Below, piece by piece: positions 24,444 to 36,246 of a DNA stretch of 64,000 nt; positions within the stretch are counted from its first letter, which is position 1; every line of letters starts with the position of its first letter. A program made the position numbers and the translations under genes. The DNA comes from Chlamydoabsidia padenii (Eukaryota; Mucoromycota; Mucoromycetes; Mucorales; Cunninghamellaceae), in the NCBI GenBank assembly GCA_025330725.1, contig JAIWND010000008.1, forward strand, positions 434,001 to 498,000, written 5' to 3'. The notes under the pieces were generated by a model. It ran no database searches and was not told where the DNA came from. It worked only from the letters and a program-made list of their open reading frames with translations.

Positions 24444-24692
24444 TGTCGTTTGAACTATAAGACGAGTATTCCTTTTTTATATCAGGTGAAGAATAATGTT
24501 TTTATTAAAAGTAAAGTACACATATATATATACTATTCTATTATCGGAGTCTATGGCTGAATTGGTTATATCGAAGCATCTAGATGTTAAAAGATTTATC
24601 GAGAGAGAAAGAAGAGAAAGGAGAAAGAGACAAAAAGAAATTTCCAGATTGATATCTATTTTTCCAGAGAAAATCACTTTTTATCTCCGACA
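24444..24692. repeat. Left LTR (249 bp)
   Basis: Begins TGTCGTTTGAAC, ends TTATCTCCGACA, and is identical to 25944-26192. It contains a TATATATATA stretch near 24525 that could be a promoter. Open frames inside it occur in both copies and are repeat sequence, not genes. Confidence 0.92.
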
Positions 24693-25943
24693 TCATTCCC
24701 CACGGGGAGAAGAATCGACCACGATTCCAAGTAAGGTCCAAAAGAAAAAGGTCGAATTACCAGGGCAACACCGAGAGGAAGGGGAAAAAAAAAAAAAAAA
24801 AAAATCAGGCACCACCGAGATCCATACCATAACGTCAATTACATCCATAAAGCAGTATCCGCTGTTGTCCATATTCATGCTGTTGTTCCTGTTATCGCTA
24901 AACACTGCTGATTCACCTTTCCCATTGCTTGTTATTGTTCATTTTGCTGTATGTCGTACCGTAAAAAAAAGAGAGAAAGAGTCCACCGTTCATCATAATT
25001 GTCTTCACACTTGAAACCGTCCATGCCGCCGGCGTGATCCAACTGAACGATCTAAATCCAATAATCCAAATAATAATCCAAAGTAATCGAGTAATCCATG
25101 TAAGGTGTCCAAATAAACCACATAAGTAAACCAAATAATCCGAGTACGTAATCCGAGAAAGTAAACCAAGTAAACCAAGTAAGTAATCCGAGTCAATAAT
25201 CCAAATAATCCAAAGTAAATAAACCAGACAATACGAGCAATCCCAATAATACTAACAAAGCAGGTTTCATAACCGTCGTAAGATTCATTAGCCGATAACC
25301 AGGCAGTAAGTGTGATCCTAATCAATGATCCATAAATCAATGTTCCATCATCCAATAAGCAAGAATAGTTCGTTGATCCAATAGTAGTCGCCAATAATAA
25401 TAAAGATCTTCTAATCGAACACAACAGAATTATACATGTCAAGGTCCAAGGTTCAGCCATTCATTCAAAGCAACCGTGTGAGTCCAGTCATCCAATGAGC
25501 AATACCAACATTAAAGAACCATAGTTGGGAGGAAGGTACTAGTATCATCATAATAAATGTGAGCCAATCATGCACATCGAACGAGCCAGTAAGAACCAAT
25601 ACTAAGAGAGCCGAATAGTAAAGGAACTGAAGAGAGTGAGCGAGCCAACCAGATAATATACTTAAGCACAGTGCTAGCCATAGGAGTCCATCATATACTA
25701 ATTCAAGAGTCACCGAACCAATAGTATGTATGTAAGCTACGCATCCATATCACCAACAGCAAGCCATGTATGTCTTGCTGATTAGACGTCCAAGATTCAC
25801 CGCATTGTTCCAACCATGTACTTGCCCCTCCTTAAGAATTGTTGTCCCCAACAATTCCCAAAGATTCACCAACGCAAGCCAGGAGCAAAGTATCGCCGTA
25901 CCAAAAGGAAAGCCAGAGGATCGAAACGTAAACAAGCTACCAG

Positions 25944-26192
25944 TGTCGTTTGAACTATAAGACGAGTATTCCTTTTTTATATCAGGTGAAGAATAATGTT
26001 TTTATTAAAAGTAAAGTACACATATATATATACTATTCTATTATCGGAGTCTATGGCTGAATTGGTTATATCGAAGCATCTAGATGTTAAAAGATTTATC
26101 GAGAGAGAAAGAAGAGAAAGGAGAAAGAGACAAAAAGAAATTTCCAGATTGATATCTATTTTTCCAGAGAAAATCACTTTTTATCTCCGACA
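25944..26192. repeat. Right LTR (249 bp)
   Basis: Second copy, exactly 1500 bp after the first, no mismatch seen. It is followed by the CTCA target duplication. Confidence 0.92.
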
Positions 26193-26196
26193 CTCA

Positions 26197-26433
26197 TACC
26201 AGATATAGTTCAAAGTTTATTTTTATTAAAGGTTGTGTGTCAAACAACAACAAGCACTAGAAAAACCGAGCACGAAACGTATATGGTTGGCTTGTGGGGA
26301 GGACTGGGGGGAGGGATTCAGAAAAAAAAGAAAGTGATCAGGTAGTGCCTGATCAGAATTTAAAAAAAAAAAGTAGGTTGTGTGAGAGAGTGAGATGGGA
26401 AGGTCGGGTGTTGAAAATATGTTGCATGAATGA
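26197..26433. other. Probable 3' UTR of the LINE fragment
   Basis: On the minus strand this has a GATCAGGCACTACCTGATC inverted repeat (about 26337-26356) and an AATAAAAATAAA stretch near 26218-26230, consistent with a retroelement 3' end. The LTR element begins right after. Confidence 0.45.
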
Positions 26434-27873
26434 TCATGATGATGTTGAGGTGAATGGGGATGGAGCAGATTGCATCCACCTTAGGTCAATGGGTTCGGGT
26501 TCAAATGTGGCAGTTGGGTGGGAGTGGATATCGATGGCGAGAAGGGTGGAGAGAAGAAGAGGCCATGTTCGATGCCAGTGGGAGTGTGGGAGCTTCATCT
26601 TGTTGTGATCACTTGGAAGGAGGTTGAGAAAATGATCAATGATATTAAGATGGTGGATGTGAGTTGGTATTGGTGGGAGGTTGTACCGGGCCATTGTCAT
26701 TTGGAGCTGAATGATGAAGGGTTCTAGAATGTGGCATTCTTGGGTGTAATGGATTCTTGTGCCTGAACTGATATGATCGCAGGAGCAAGTTGGTGTAGGA
26801 TGTGGTGGGAGCCAATGCATCCTCCATTTGATGAGGCGATGGCGTTCTTTGGTAGTGGCAGGTATGGTGATTATAGGGTCCATACGGCGAGGAAGAGGAG
26901 GAGGACGTGATCTCTGGAGGGTGACATGTTGTTGTTGGCGAGTGCGATGATCAGCATCTCGGTGTTCTGTGATAATGGTAGTGATGGAATCTATACTAGG
27001 GGGAGGGGGATCTAATTCTAAATCAGAATCTGAGTCTGAAGTGGGTGTATCCGAATTAGGGTTAGTGCTGTGACGATAATTTAAGTTTTCTGTTTCTTTT
27101 TCTTTTTCTTTTTCTTTTTCTTTTTCTTTTTGTTTTTTTTTATCTTCTTTTTTTTTGTTTCTTTTATCTCTTTTGTTTTTTTCTTCTTCATATTTTATCT
27201 TTTTTTCTTGTTGTTTTTTAAATAATTGATATAGGTTATTACGTTTAATCATCTTTGACCATTCAGCATCTCGGGACACAAACGGAAGGAATGAAGCGAC
27301 GATATTAGCGATTAAAACACATGGTGGAAGTTGGTGGATACGAGCAAGGAACTTGAATTGCAATATCTTGATACGAATGTCGGTAGTCGGTATATTGCCA
27401 ATGTGCTCGATAATGGTGGTGGGTGAATTCGCTGTGATGTTATGATTCAACAGAAGACGGATGCATCTCTGCTGGCACTTGTGGATTTCACGAAGGTGTG
27501 TTGGATGAAGTTGGACGATGGCCAGACCATATTCAAGGATGGGGCGGATAAAGGTGCGATAGGCTTTGATGGCTTGGTGGATGCCTAGCCCATATTGGTG
27601 TAGACCTATTCGACGGAGGGCTTGTTGTTGGTTGGTGGCTTTGGTAATGGCTTGATGGACCAGTTGGGAATTACAGATACCGTCTTCGTTGAAAGGAATG
27701 CCCAAATATTTGAATGATGTCGATACAGGTAAGGGCTGGTTGTAGATGGTGTATGGAATGGTAGGCGAAGGATTGACTAGTTCGCATTTGGTTGGACTCC
27801 ATTGGTAACCATTATCTTGGGCATACCAGATATAGCCGCAACAAAGTCGTTCAATAGAGCGCCTTGACTGCAA
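26434..27873 (-). pseudogene. 5'-truncated LINE (non-LTR retrotransposon) reverse transcriptase fragment
   Basis: A 479-codon open frame without a proper start. Its first part matches the end of a LINE reverse transcriptase: CGYIWYAQDNGYQWSPTKCE, FKYLGIPFNEDGI, then AYRTFIRPILEYGLAI and CQQRCIRLLL (thumb/connection region). The catalytic fingers and palm with the DD motif are missing, so the copy is dead by 5' truncation, common for LINEs. A Lys/Glu-rich run (KKQKEKEKEKEKEKETE), coded by a TTTTTC repeat near 27095-27130, interrupts it. A Cys/His cluster (CSCDH...THY/QEC type) near the C-terminus resembles LINE zinc motifs. The fragment starts about 45 bp downstream of a tRNA-Ser gene, same strand. 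Confidence 0.85.
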
Positions 27874-27916
27874 AAGAAAATTCCATCTCCGCTTGAAGCG
27901 TGAAAAAGGTTAAAAA

Positions 27917-27998
27917 CGTCAGCTACAGGATTTGAACCTGTGCACGCAGAGCGTATGTGATTTCTAGTCACACTCCTTAACCACTCGGACAAACTGAC
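27917..27998 (-). tRNA. tRNA-Ser (anticodon AGA)
   Basis: Cloverleaf read on the minus strand: acceptor stem GTCAGTT with AGCTGAC; anticodon stem TGTGA/TCACA with loop CTAGAAA, giving anticodon AGA; long variable arm ACGC/GCGT typical of tRNA-Ser; T-arm ACAGG-TTCAAAT-CCTGT. A T-run follows the 3' end. No intron is apparent. Confidence 0.95.
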
Positions 27999-28103
27999 TT
28001 ACTTTTTTTGGAAATTTTTAAATCATATATATAGCACCAGGTCACGTGAAAATTTTTCAAAGTGCGCTTTATCATTTAGGTTTAAAAAAGGACTTCACAA
28101 TCC

Positions 28104-28185
28104 GTCGCTTTGTCCGAGTGGTTAAGGAGATGGCCTGCTAAGCCATTGGGCTCTGCCCGCGTGAGTTCGAATCTCATAGGCGACG
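28104..28185 (+). tRNA. tRNA-Ser (anticodon GCT)
   Basis: Acceptor stem GTCGCTT with AGGCGAC. Anticodon stem TGGC/GCCA with loop CTGCTAA gives GCT, for AGC/AGT codons. It has a long variable arm (GGGCTCTGCCC) and a T-arm GTTCGAATC. TTTCTTTTTT follows as Pol III terminator. It shares its D-arm half with the AGA gene and lies head-to-head with it, about 105 bp apart. Confidence 0.96.
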
Positions 28186-29293
28186 TTTCTTTTTTGCTAT
28201 TTTTGATTTGCGGGGATATAACTACAGTCCAATCAAACGAAATCATTTCAATTGCCGTTGTTGCGGCTATAAGTGGTTGTTGTTATGGCAACAAGGACAG
28301 TAGAGGTATGTTTTGTTTGTATAATATGTAGTGAGCACCAGAGTCTTTTTGGTACGAATCAACCTTCAAGATGTACTTTCAAATGTAAAAGAGAAAAAGA
28401 AAATCCCGAGAGATGTCGGGATCTGAAAATATAAAAATAGAAATAAGCTCTTGATCCAAAGTAGGAGCAATAAAGAGACAGAAGTTACGCTTGTATATAA
28501 AATAGAGAGACTAAAGAAGATTTTTTTGGTTTTGTACTTGAGTTTTTATTGTTGAGAACTTGTTAAATAAAGAAGAAGTAAAAGAATAAAAAAGTTGGCT
28601 ATTTATACTATTGGGGTTCGGGAGTGGATTCCATATTCGAAGGATAACTATAACGGATAGTAATATAATTGAAGGATAATATAATAGATAGATAGAGAGG
28701 TAATAAATGTTGCGGATCAATAGATTTCATGGTCGGTTTACTAGTCGGTCGATAGCGCCCAGTCGATAAATATCTTTGTAGTCCACCAGAAGGTCGATCG
28801 GGTGTTGAACTTGCCCATTCAAAGCACCCTTTTTTTTTTTTTTTTTTTTTTTCTAAACCCCAAATTTTAGTTATATCACTAATATTTATCTTTAGCTCTA
28901 CTCATTTCTGTTTTTGAATTTTAATGTGTTTTGGCAAAAACGTTTAATTGGGTCAACTCAATGTTTTGAATGAGATCTCTCAATAGGATATTCGGTGGTA
29001 TTTAAAAAAAGGGATACATATTTTCAAATCCCGGTACCTTTTTTGCATAAATCATACAATGGACCCTTTATGCATGCTTGACAAAACAAATAGAAGCTTC
29101 AGTTACGCATATGGATATGTAATATATCACATTGATGTTTTCAGTATGACCATAAACAACATACACATGTAAACACAGGATGGGTTAAAAAAGTAATATG
29201 TGATTTTTATTATTGATCATATGGTACAAGTGGATGAAAACAAAAACAAAACGAAGAAAAGAGACTAATTCTAGTGCTAATACTATTCCTAGG
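28186..29293. other. Intergenic region after the tRNA pair
   Basis: No gene recognised. It holds an inverted repeat at about 28400-28424 (AAATCCCGA / TCGGGATC), a T-run at 28830-28851 and TTTTCAAATCCCGG at 29021-29034. Confidence 0.45.
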
Positions 29294-31383
29294 CTACAAC
29301 ACATATATAAAGTCAGGATGACGATCACCAGCAAGTTCCACCCCCCCGTATTTGTGTACTTCATATTCCTTCATCTCTTCCGTCATTTTGGCGCGCCGTT
29401 TGTTTTCGTAGGCCAAGACACATCGGACAATAATAATTAGAATAGTTTGGGTACCCACCAGACAGACGGCAATGAGATTACCGTTAAAGTATGAAGGAGG
29501 ATCTATTCCAAAATGAAAAACAAGAAGGATGATATATTAGTAAACCCGTGAGTGTTCCTTCCTCTGTATTACCATAATAGATTTGTCCCCCAATAGCACC
29601 ACCAATAGTTCCAATGGAGACAATAAAAGCAGATCCAACAGCTCTACGAGTTAGACCAGCACTAAAGATAACAAAAGGGGTGAATCTGATGCCGCCTTTT
29701 TTTATTTTTTCTTTGTTATCACCCGCTTTTTTTACTTACAAGTTATTGTTAAACCACGCCACCTTGACAGCAACGTTAGAATAAACAGACATAGTGACCA
29801 AACAAGCAGCAAAATAGTGGACTGCCACATTAGATCGATCAATAAACATCAGAAGCAAAAACCCGAGAATACCGACGACATTGATGGCAATCATATGTAG
29901 AGCACGTTCGAATAACCGATCGGATGACCAACCAATGGCCACAGTAGCAAAGAAGGCCAAGAAATAAGGAGGAGTGGTCAATGCTTGACTTTGTGCTTTA
30001 CTCCAGGAGCCCATTTCAGAGATAATGGAGGGTAAAAACAAAGTGACACCCTGTAAAGCACTTGTACCAGTTATCTATTAAGATATGATATAAAAAAAAA
30101 AGGTCAGTCAAATCTATATTATGAGCAGCACCTCTAAACTTACATATATGATAGCGTACGCCCAGCTTTTCCAGTCAGTGAAGACAGAGTTGACTTGAGC
30201 CCATGACCAAGAGTGATCGTTCGCCGCACCAGCATCTAATAGTTTCATAAACCAAAAAATAAAACCATATTAGAAAAAAAAAATCACCGGCAATGTATTA
30301 TATATCCCCCCCCCATATTACTACTATACCTTTGGCCAATCTCGCCACAGCATAACGCCGTTCATCCTCTGTCAGGAATTTTGCGGTTTCAGGATCATTA
30401 GGAAGATACCAGGCAGCAATTAAAGCCAAAGCCACTGACGGAGCACCTTCAATGAGAAACAGTCTATTGCAATATGACTATGAGTATATCCAATCCCATC
30501 AAATCAAATTGGGTTTTACTTACAATTGCCAGGTTTGTAACCGATCAGTAGGAATCATGGTAATGCCATACGCAATCAGACCACCAAAGGCACCAGCCAA
30601 AGAGCTGAAAGACCAAAAGAATCCAATACGGCGAGCATATTCTTTACGAGTATACCAAATAGACATGTAGTAAATGGAGCCAGGGAAGAAGCCAGCTTCA
30701 AACACACCAAGGAAGATTCTTGCAGTGGCAAGTCCCGCAAAGTTGGTCACCCCACACATGGCTACAGCCGTAACACCCCAAAGACTATAATAGTACAAAG
30801 TAATAATGTGAGTCATACAGATTGAATAAAGTTGAAGATTGACTTACAACATCAAGACGCCAAGCCAAATGGAAGGACGCCAGCGTCTCATGACAATATT
30901 TGATGGAAGATCAAAGATAACATAACCAAAGTAAAAGATGGATAGTGACCATTGATATTGTTGTGAAGTTAAACCAAGAGATGTTTCCAAACCACCAAGT
31001 TTAGCATTACCAATGTTCGATCTACAAGATTATAAAAACGAAAGAAAAGGAAAAAGAAAAAAAAAAGAGGTTCTTGATATCAACTCATATTTTCAAATCC
31101 CGACTGACTCTTGCATTTCAGGAGCTTACCTATCCAAGTATGATAACAAGTAGAGAAGGCACAAGATGGGCAATATTCGCAAATCAAATTTTCTAAAAAA
31201 CAAGATATATATGAGAACATGTTATCATTTGAATGATGGTGTTTGATAATACCTAACAACAATCGCATCAAGTTTCTTCTTTTCAGCATCAGATAACTCG
31301 ACATCATATTGTCCCTTTTCCTCCACATTTTCAGATTCCGAAACAGTTGTCTTTTCATGCATCATCACTTTTGGTTCTGACAT
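29294..31383 (-). CDS. MFS transporter, anion:cation symporter (Dal5/allantoate permease-like)
   Basis: Plasma-membrane permease with about 12 membrane helices spread over many exons. The charged N-terminus (MSEPKVMMHEKTTVSESE) leads into RKFDLRILPILCLLYLLSYLDRSNIGNAK, the ACS-family signature that opens helix 1. Later come ARIFLGVFEAGFFPGSIYYMS (typical R..LG..EAG.FPG motif), TRKEYARRIGFFWS and TALQGVTLFLPSII. The C-terminus is cytosolic (GGVELAGDRHPDFIYVL). Relatives carry allantoate, nicotinate, pantothenate or other small organic anions; the substrate cannot be told. Intron 2 holds a CGGGATTTGAAAA motif (31090-31102). Confidence 0.92.
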
Positions 31384-31684
31384 TCTTCAAAGGGGGGATG
31401 AAATCAAAAAAGAGAATGAGAAAAAAAAAAAAGCGACCTTTTATGGGTCTTTTATATAAAGAAAGACAGACCATGTAACCCTTTTCTCTTCTGGGGAAAA
31501 AAAAAAGTTTAAATCGGTTTTGTTCCCGATATGGTTGATTTTCGGGCAATTTCCTCCTTGTTTCTTAACTTTACAGTAAAAAAAAGTTCATCCTTAATAT
31601 GAGTACTTATGATTTTCTAAAACATGATCCATATTTTGAAGCACACAAACGACTTGTTTTGATGATCCACTATTCTGACCAATC

Positions 31685-31728
<44 letters not shown>

Positions 31729-32646
31729 CAGCCGGCTACAATACATTTATCAATGACGAGCGTAGTTCCGGCGACAATGTGATACCTTGAAAAAAATGAC
31801 CACCAGACAAAACAGGGCACATCATCCATGTAGTACCAACAATGCCTAAATAAATACATGATCATCTTTATTGTTTGTTTGTATATTTCTAGTCATCAAT
31901 ACAGAAAAATAAATGTTGTCTCTCTTTTTGTAGCTGGAGGGATAGTGTGGGGAATTTGCGGGGGAATCAATTAAGGTTGTTACACATAAAAGCGGGATTT
32001 CAATTTACATGATCCTTCTCTAACCTATCTTAATGATCATACTGCATTTGTTTCGATGAATCCTATAGTATCAAACACAGGATGGTCTCACATGATTATT
32101 CACATGAGGTTGTTTGATACAACATATGTGTGATACATCATACCGCACAAAATGTGAGAAGAGAAGATAAAGGGAGATCGGCTCCCTCCCCTTCGCCATA
32201 CCGAATTAGAAACCAATTGAACGACTCGGATGCATTTTTTTTTCCTCACCCAAGCAAATTACCTTGTTTGTCTGTATCCGCGGTTCGCTTGCAACCAAGA
32301 ACAGCGGGATGTGAATTATGGCGGAGTACAAAATGTTTGCATTAATGTTCACACATTCAGTGCTTTGTCACATCTCGGAACATTATGAAAACTTTAATAA
32401 TAATCAAAACTGGAGAAATTGAATGATGTCTTGTCTTGAATAAGTAAATGTGTCATTATGTGAAATGAGATGGTGAGGTTGATTTGATCTATTCAGTGAT
32501 GATGATCTACAGTTCAGTAATGAGAATCTTGTTAAGCTTCAGCAGCATCATTATTACCAATCCTTCATTGGTATACTTGCCATACGGGTTTAACTTTATC
32601 CCTTGATTTTAGTGTATATAAATTTGGCTTGACGAAAAACTCTGAT

Positions 32647-32685
<39 letters not shown>

Positions 32686-32701
32686 CACTGTAACTGAAAA
32701 A
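31384..32701. promoter_or_regulatory. Divergent intergenic region with long T-runs
   Basis: T-runs of about 43 nt (31686-31728) and 36 nt (32650-32685), the second ending 17 bp before the plus-strand ATG. A GCGGGATTTCAAT variant lies at 31992-32004 and GCGGGATGTGAATT near 32302. The short open frames here look random. Confidence 0.45.
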
Positions 32702-34545
32702 ATGGATGAATGGGATGTAATCGTTGTAGGTGGTGGTAATGCGGGTTACTCTGCTGCACTAAGTGCAAAAAGTAATGGAGCAGAAAAAGTCTTAATTATT
32801 GAAAAATCAAGGAAAGCAAATGATTACCGTGGTGGTAACTCTTTTTTTACAGCAGGTGAGTTGATGTGGGGATAGCGGAATTTGAAATTTCCCATATACT
32901 TTTTTTTTTTTTTTCTTCCTTTTTCTTCTTATTCCCTTCTCCACCTCCAATTAGGCGCCTTCCGAACGGTATTCAATGGTTTACAAGATTTACGTCCTAT
33001 TCTACACGAACTTGATGATGAAACTGCCTCCTTGATAGACATGGATCCTTATACGTATCAGCAATTCTATGACGACGTGATGCGGGTGACGAGCGGTCGT
33101 GCCGATCCCTCTTTGACTCATTTACTAGTATCACAAAGTCGATCTACTATTACTTGGCTTGCTCAACTTGGCATTCGCTTCCGTCTCAGCTTCCATCGAC
33201 AAGCTTACAAGGTGCAGGGCCGTTACAAATTCTGGGGCGGTATGGTATTATCGACAGTGGATGGTGGTAAAGGCTTGATGGACCAATGGGAACAGGCTGC
33301 GTCAACACAAGGTATTCACATTCAATACGGGACTCAATGTATTGGTTTATCTTTGGATCCTACTTGTATGAAGGTTAATGGTGCTCAAGTGGTTTCCCAA
33401 GGTTCTTCTTCTCTTCTTCGGTGTACCGGTGGGGTGGTTCTAGCTTGTGGTGGATTCGAAGCCAGTGCTGCTTTAAGAGCGCAATACTTGGGACCTTCAT
33501 GGGAACTAGCTCATGTACGTGGAACTCCTTATAATACCGGTGATGGTTTAGTAATAGCTCAACGGGACTGTCAAGCGGGAACAGCTGGGGGATGGAGCTC
33601 TTGTCATTCCACCTGCTGGGATCTCAACACGTCTCCTCATCGCGGGCACCAAAAGCTGACAAACCAATTTACGAAAAGTGGCTATCCTTTGGGTCTAATG
33701 ATTAATTGTGATGGGCTACGCTTTGTGGATGAGGGCATGGACTTTCGGAACTATACTTACGCATTCTTTGGCAAGGAAATTCTCAAGCAACCTGGTGGAG
33801 TGGTCTATCAAGTGTACGATGGTAGGGTACTGGACTGGCTTCGAAAGGAAGAATATGCAGACGACGTGGTGGAAAAAGTAGTGGCTTCTACTTTGGAGGA
33901 ATTGGCAAACAAACTAGCATTGACGAATGGGGTGACAAGACAACAAGGTACACTAACCAACAAGAAGCAATTCCTGCATACAATACAACAATACAACACA
34001 TGCATCTATGCTCGACAACAACATGCACCTCATCTTACTTGGGATCCATCTATCAAGGACGGGTTATCTACTCAATCACCTGGGCATGAACTGGCGATTC
34101 CGAAATCTAACTGGAGTCTACCTTTGGATACACCTCCCTTTGTTGCTGTCAAGATCACTACAGGTACATGCGTTCAGAGACTCAATCCCTACCTCTTGTG
34201 ATTTAACTGGATCTTTCTATTTTAGGAATCACCTTCACTTTTGGCGGACTTGCCATTGATCCTTTGACATCCAATGTACTGAATACAAGTGGAACACCTA
34301 TTAATGGTCTTTGGGCATGCGGAGAAATGGTGGGCGGCGTATTTTATGAAAACTATCCAGGTGGAAGGTAAGTTCCCCCCTCTAGGGAAAAAAAAAAGAT
34401 ATATACTGGCAATGCTGACAAGCGACTTTTATGTTTAACAATGTAATGTAGTGGATTAATGCTTGGTGCCATTACTGGTCGAAATGCTGGGATCCATGCT
34501 ACCAAAGCAAGTAGAAAACGACAACAACATATTGGGAAACTATAG
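32702..34545 (+). CDS. FAD-dependent dehydrogenase, fumarate reductase / tricarballylate dehydrogenase (TcuA)-like
   Basis: Flavoprotein of the FAD_binding_2 (fumarate reductase flavoprotein) family. Four exons (32702-32855, 32955-34163, 34226-34367, 34452-34545) join in phase to 532 residues. The N-terminus has the Rossmann FAD site DVIVVGGGNAGYSAALSA. Further family features are GGNSFFTAG, YKVQGRYKFWGG, VVLACGGFEA, the FVDEGMDFRNYTYAFFGKEI stretch and the C-terminal FAD-binding block FYENYPGGSGLMLGAITGR. The closest functional analogue I can name is tricarballylate dehydrogenase TcuA (bacterial), which also has many fungal homologues. The physiological substrate is unknown. The gene may be an old transfer from bacteria (inference), now with three introns. 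Confidence 0.9.
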
Positions 34546-34964
34546 CTTGTGTATAGATAGATCAAGATCTGTTTATTGTTTTTACTAATAGCTTAGTGCT
34601 CAAAATATATTTTATCGAATAAAACTACGTCTTTTTTAAAAATAAAAATCATCTCTTGGTAATAGCCTTTGCGCACGGACTTATGGTAGATGTCAAACAT
34701 GGCAGTGGTTGATGACATGGATCAATGCATCCAAACTATGAACGGGATGTGTGTCGGGATTTTAATTTTAATTTAAATATGCAGACCTGTGATCAAGGAA
34801 CAAGAGGTGTCAAACATATTACATGATCTAACCACAAAAAATAAAGATATATTAAAGAGACACAGCCCTTCAAGTATTTTATTATATTTACAAGCAAAAA
34901 GAGGGTACTACACCTATACTATTCTATGCTATCTAAGCTAAACTAACACAAATTCCAGCTTCAT
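34546..34964. other. Intergenic region between convergent 3' ends
   Basis: Poly(A)-signal-like AATAAA sits near 34617. A TCGGGATTTTAAT variant lies at 34754-34766. No gene seen. Confidence 0.4.
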
Positions 34965-36083
34965 CTACTTCTTCTTGATAACAGTCAATCCATCGAATAG
35001 GGGCAGTATAACTGATTGAACCCTTTCATCTTGTTTGACATGTTTATTAAAAGCATCCAGTTTTCGAGCCACCCTGTTGATATTTTTCGATGCCGGTGTT
35101 GGTTGATCCTAAATGGTAAAGAATGTTGTAAGTATCATGCCCATATTGTACTTTCCTTTTTTTTTTCTTCTTCCCCATTAGTTACCTCATGATAGCCTGC
35201 TACACGATGGACCTGCCCAAAATAAAGCACTATTTAAAGATAATATTAGTATATCCCTTCATTGGTCTTTCTTTTCGGATTACCGTTATCCACCAAAAGG
35301 GTTCCATTGTCTGATAACATATTGTTGTCCAAAATGGTATCATAGTATTTGATGTAGCCACCTTTATCCGCATCTAAATATACCAAACACCCTAGTTAAT
35401 AAATCGATATCACATTGGAAATTACTGTCCCTTGTCATCAGCGTTACCTAAAAAGATCACATCAAACTGCACCTGGTCTTTTGCCAAGGTCAATAAACTA
35501 CTTCAACAAGTAATATAATTTTTTTTTAAAAAAAGTATGCATATATGTATACCACTTACCTTTCCAGAGCATCGCCTTGTAAAAACGTCACCTTGTCAGA
35601 CAAACCAGCTCGAGCCAGGTACCGCTCCGCCAATAAGAGAGGAGCAGGGTCTTTTTCCAAGGAGATCAAATGGCTGTCCGGTCCCAAACCAGACGCCATG
35701 GCAATAGTACTATAACCAGTGAATGTCCCAATTTCCAACACCCGGTGTGGTCGAAAAAGACTAATCCATTGACGTAACAGGAGAGTGGCGGTTTTGCTGT
35801 TCATCATGTGTGCGTTGCGATAATCGTTGATCGTTTCCACATTGAGCTCGTTCATGGCTTGTTCAACCATTGGTGGAAATGGGGTACTGTGATCACGGCA
35901 ATAATCGTCTTCCACCAGTCGTAGGCGACCAGTATGATTGCTGACACTTCGTTCCACGGTGGCTGTAGAGTGCGATCGTTGCGAGTGGCGTTTGAGAGGA
36001 TGTGTACCTGTTATTGTCCGAGAATGTTTTGTAAAACAACAAAGGGATAATGATAGAGCCGGTTTATAAAAGGAGCGTAGCAT
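34965..36083 (-). CDS. Caffeoyl-CoA O-methyltransferase-like SAM methyltransferase, possible mitochondrial presequence
   Basis: Methyltransf_3 family (CCoAOMT/COMT-type O-methyltransferase). The N-terminal ~45 residues are rich in S, R, K and H with few acids (MLRSFYKPALSLSLCCFTKH), suggesting mitochondrial import. The core reads HRVLEIGTFTGYSTIAMASG (motif I), HLISLEKDP, then DVIFLDADKGGYIKYYD with the metal-binding DADK, LLVDNVLYFG and the end LPLFDGLTVIKKK. These match family positions for Mg2+ and SAM binding. The acceptor is unknown; fungal members methylate various catechols. It shares a 163-bp divergent promoter with the next plus-strand gene. Confidence 0.93.
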
Positions 36084-36246
36084 CGGTTGTTGTTAAAGGG
36101 GTTTGAAGAAGGAAAGAAAGAAAAGAACAATTGCCAAAGAAAAAGGCTTTTTAAACTTTTCCGAGCATTTTTAAATCCAGCCCACTATTGAAATGAAGAA
36201 AAAAGTCGACACTTTAATTCTTTTTGCTTTCTTCTTTATACCCAAC

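Larger units (their letters stand above)
24440..26196. mobile_element. Compact non-autonomous LTR retrotransposon (TRIM-like) with 4-bp target duplication
   Basis: Two identical 249-bp direct repeats (24444-24692 and 25944-26192) flank 1251 bp of internal sequence. Each LTR starts TGTCG and ends CGACA, the classic TG...CA form with a 5-bp inverted repeat. The 4 bases CTCA flank the element on both sides (24440-24443 and 26193-26196). The interior shows no gag, protease, reverse transcriptase, RNase H or integrase. It has short degenerate repeats of AATAATCC/AAGTAAACC (about 25050-25230) and a 9-bp inverted repeat near 25836-25857 (GAATTGTTG/CAACAATTC). No clear primer-binding site is seen. 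Identical LTRs imply a recent insertion, presumably moved by an autonomous partner elsewhere. Confidence 0.85.

Noticed and set aside
24496..25014. 172-codon open frame across the left LTR
   Set aside because: Half of it is LTR sequence repeated at 25996; Lys/Arg-rich low complexity with no known domain.
25005..25713. Minus-strand frames rich in Leu/Ile/Tyr inside the LTR element
   Set aside because: They translate short AT-rich repeats (AATAATCC type) and match no retroelement protein.
31599..32345. Open frames in the MFS-dehydrogenase spacer
   Set aside because: Include a poly-Phe run from a T-tract; no similarity recognised.
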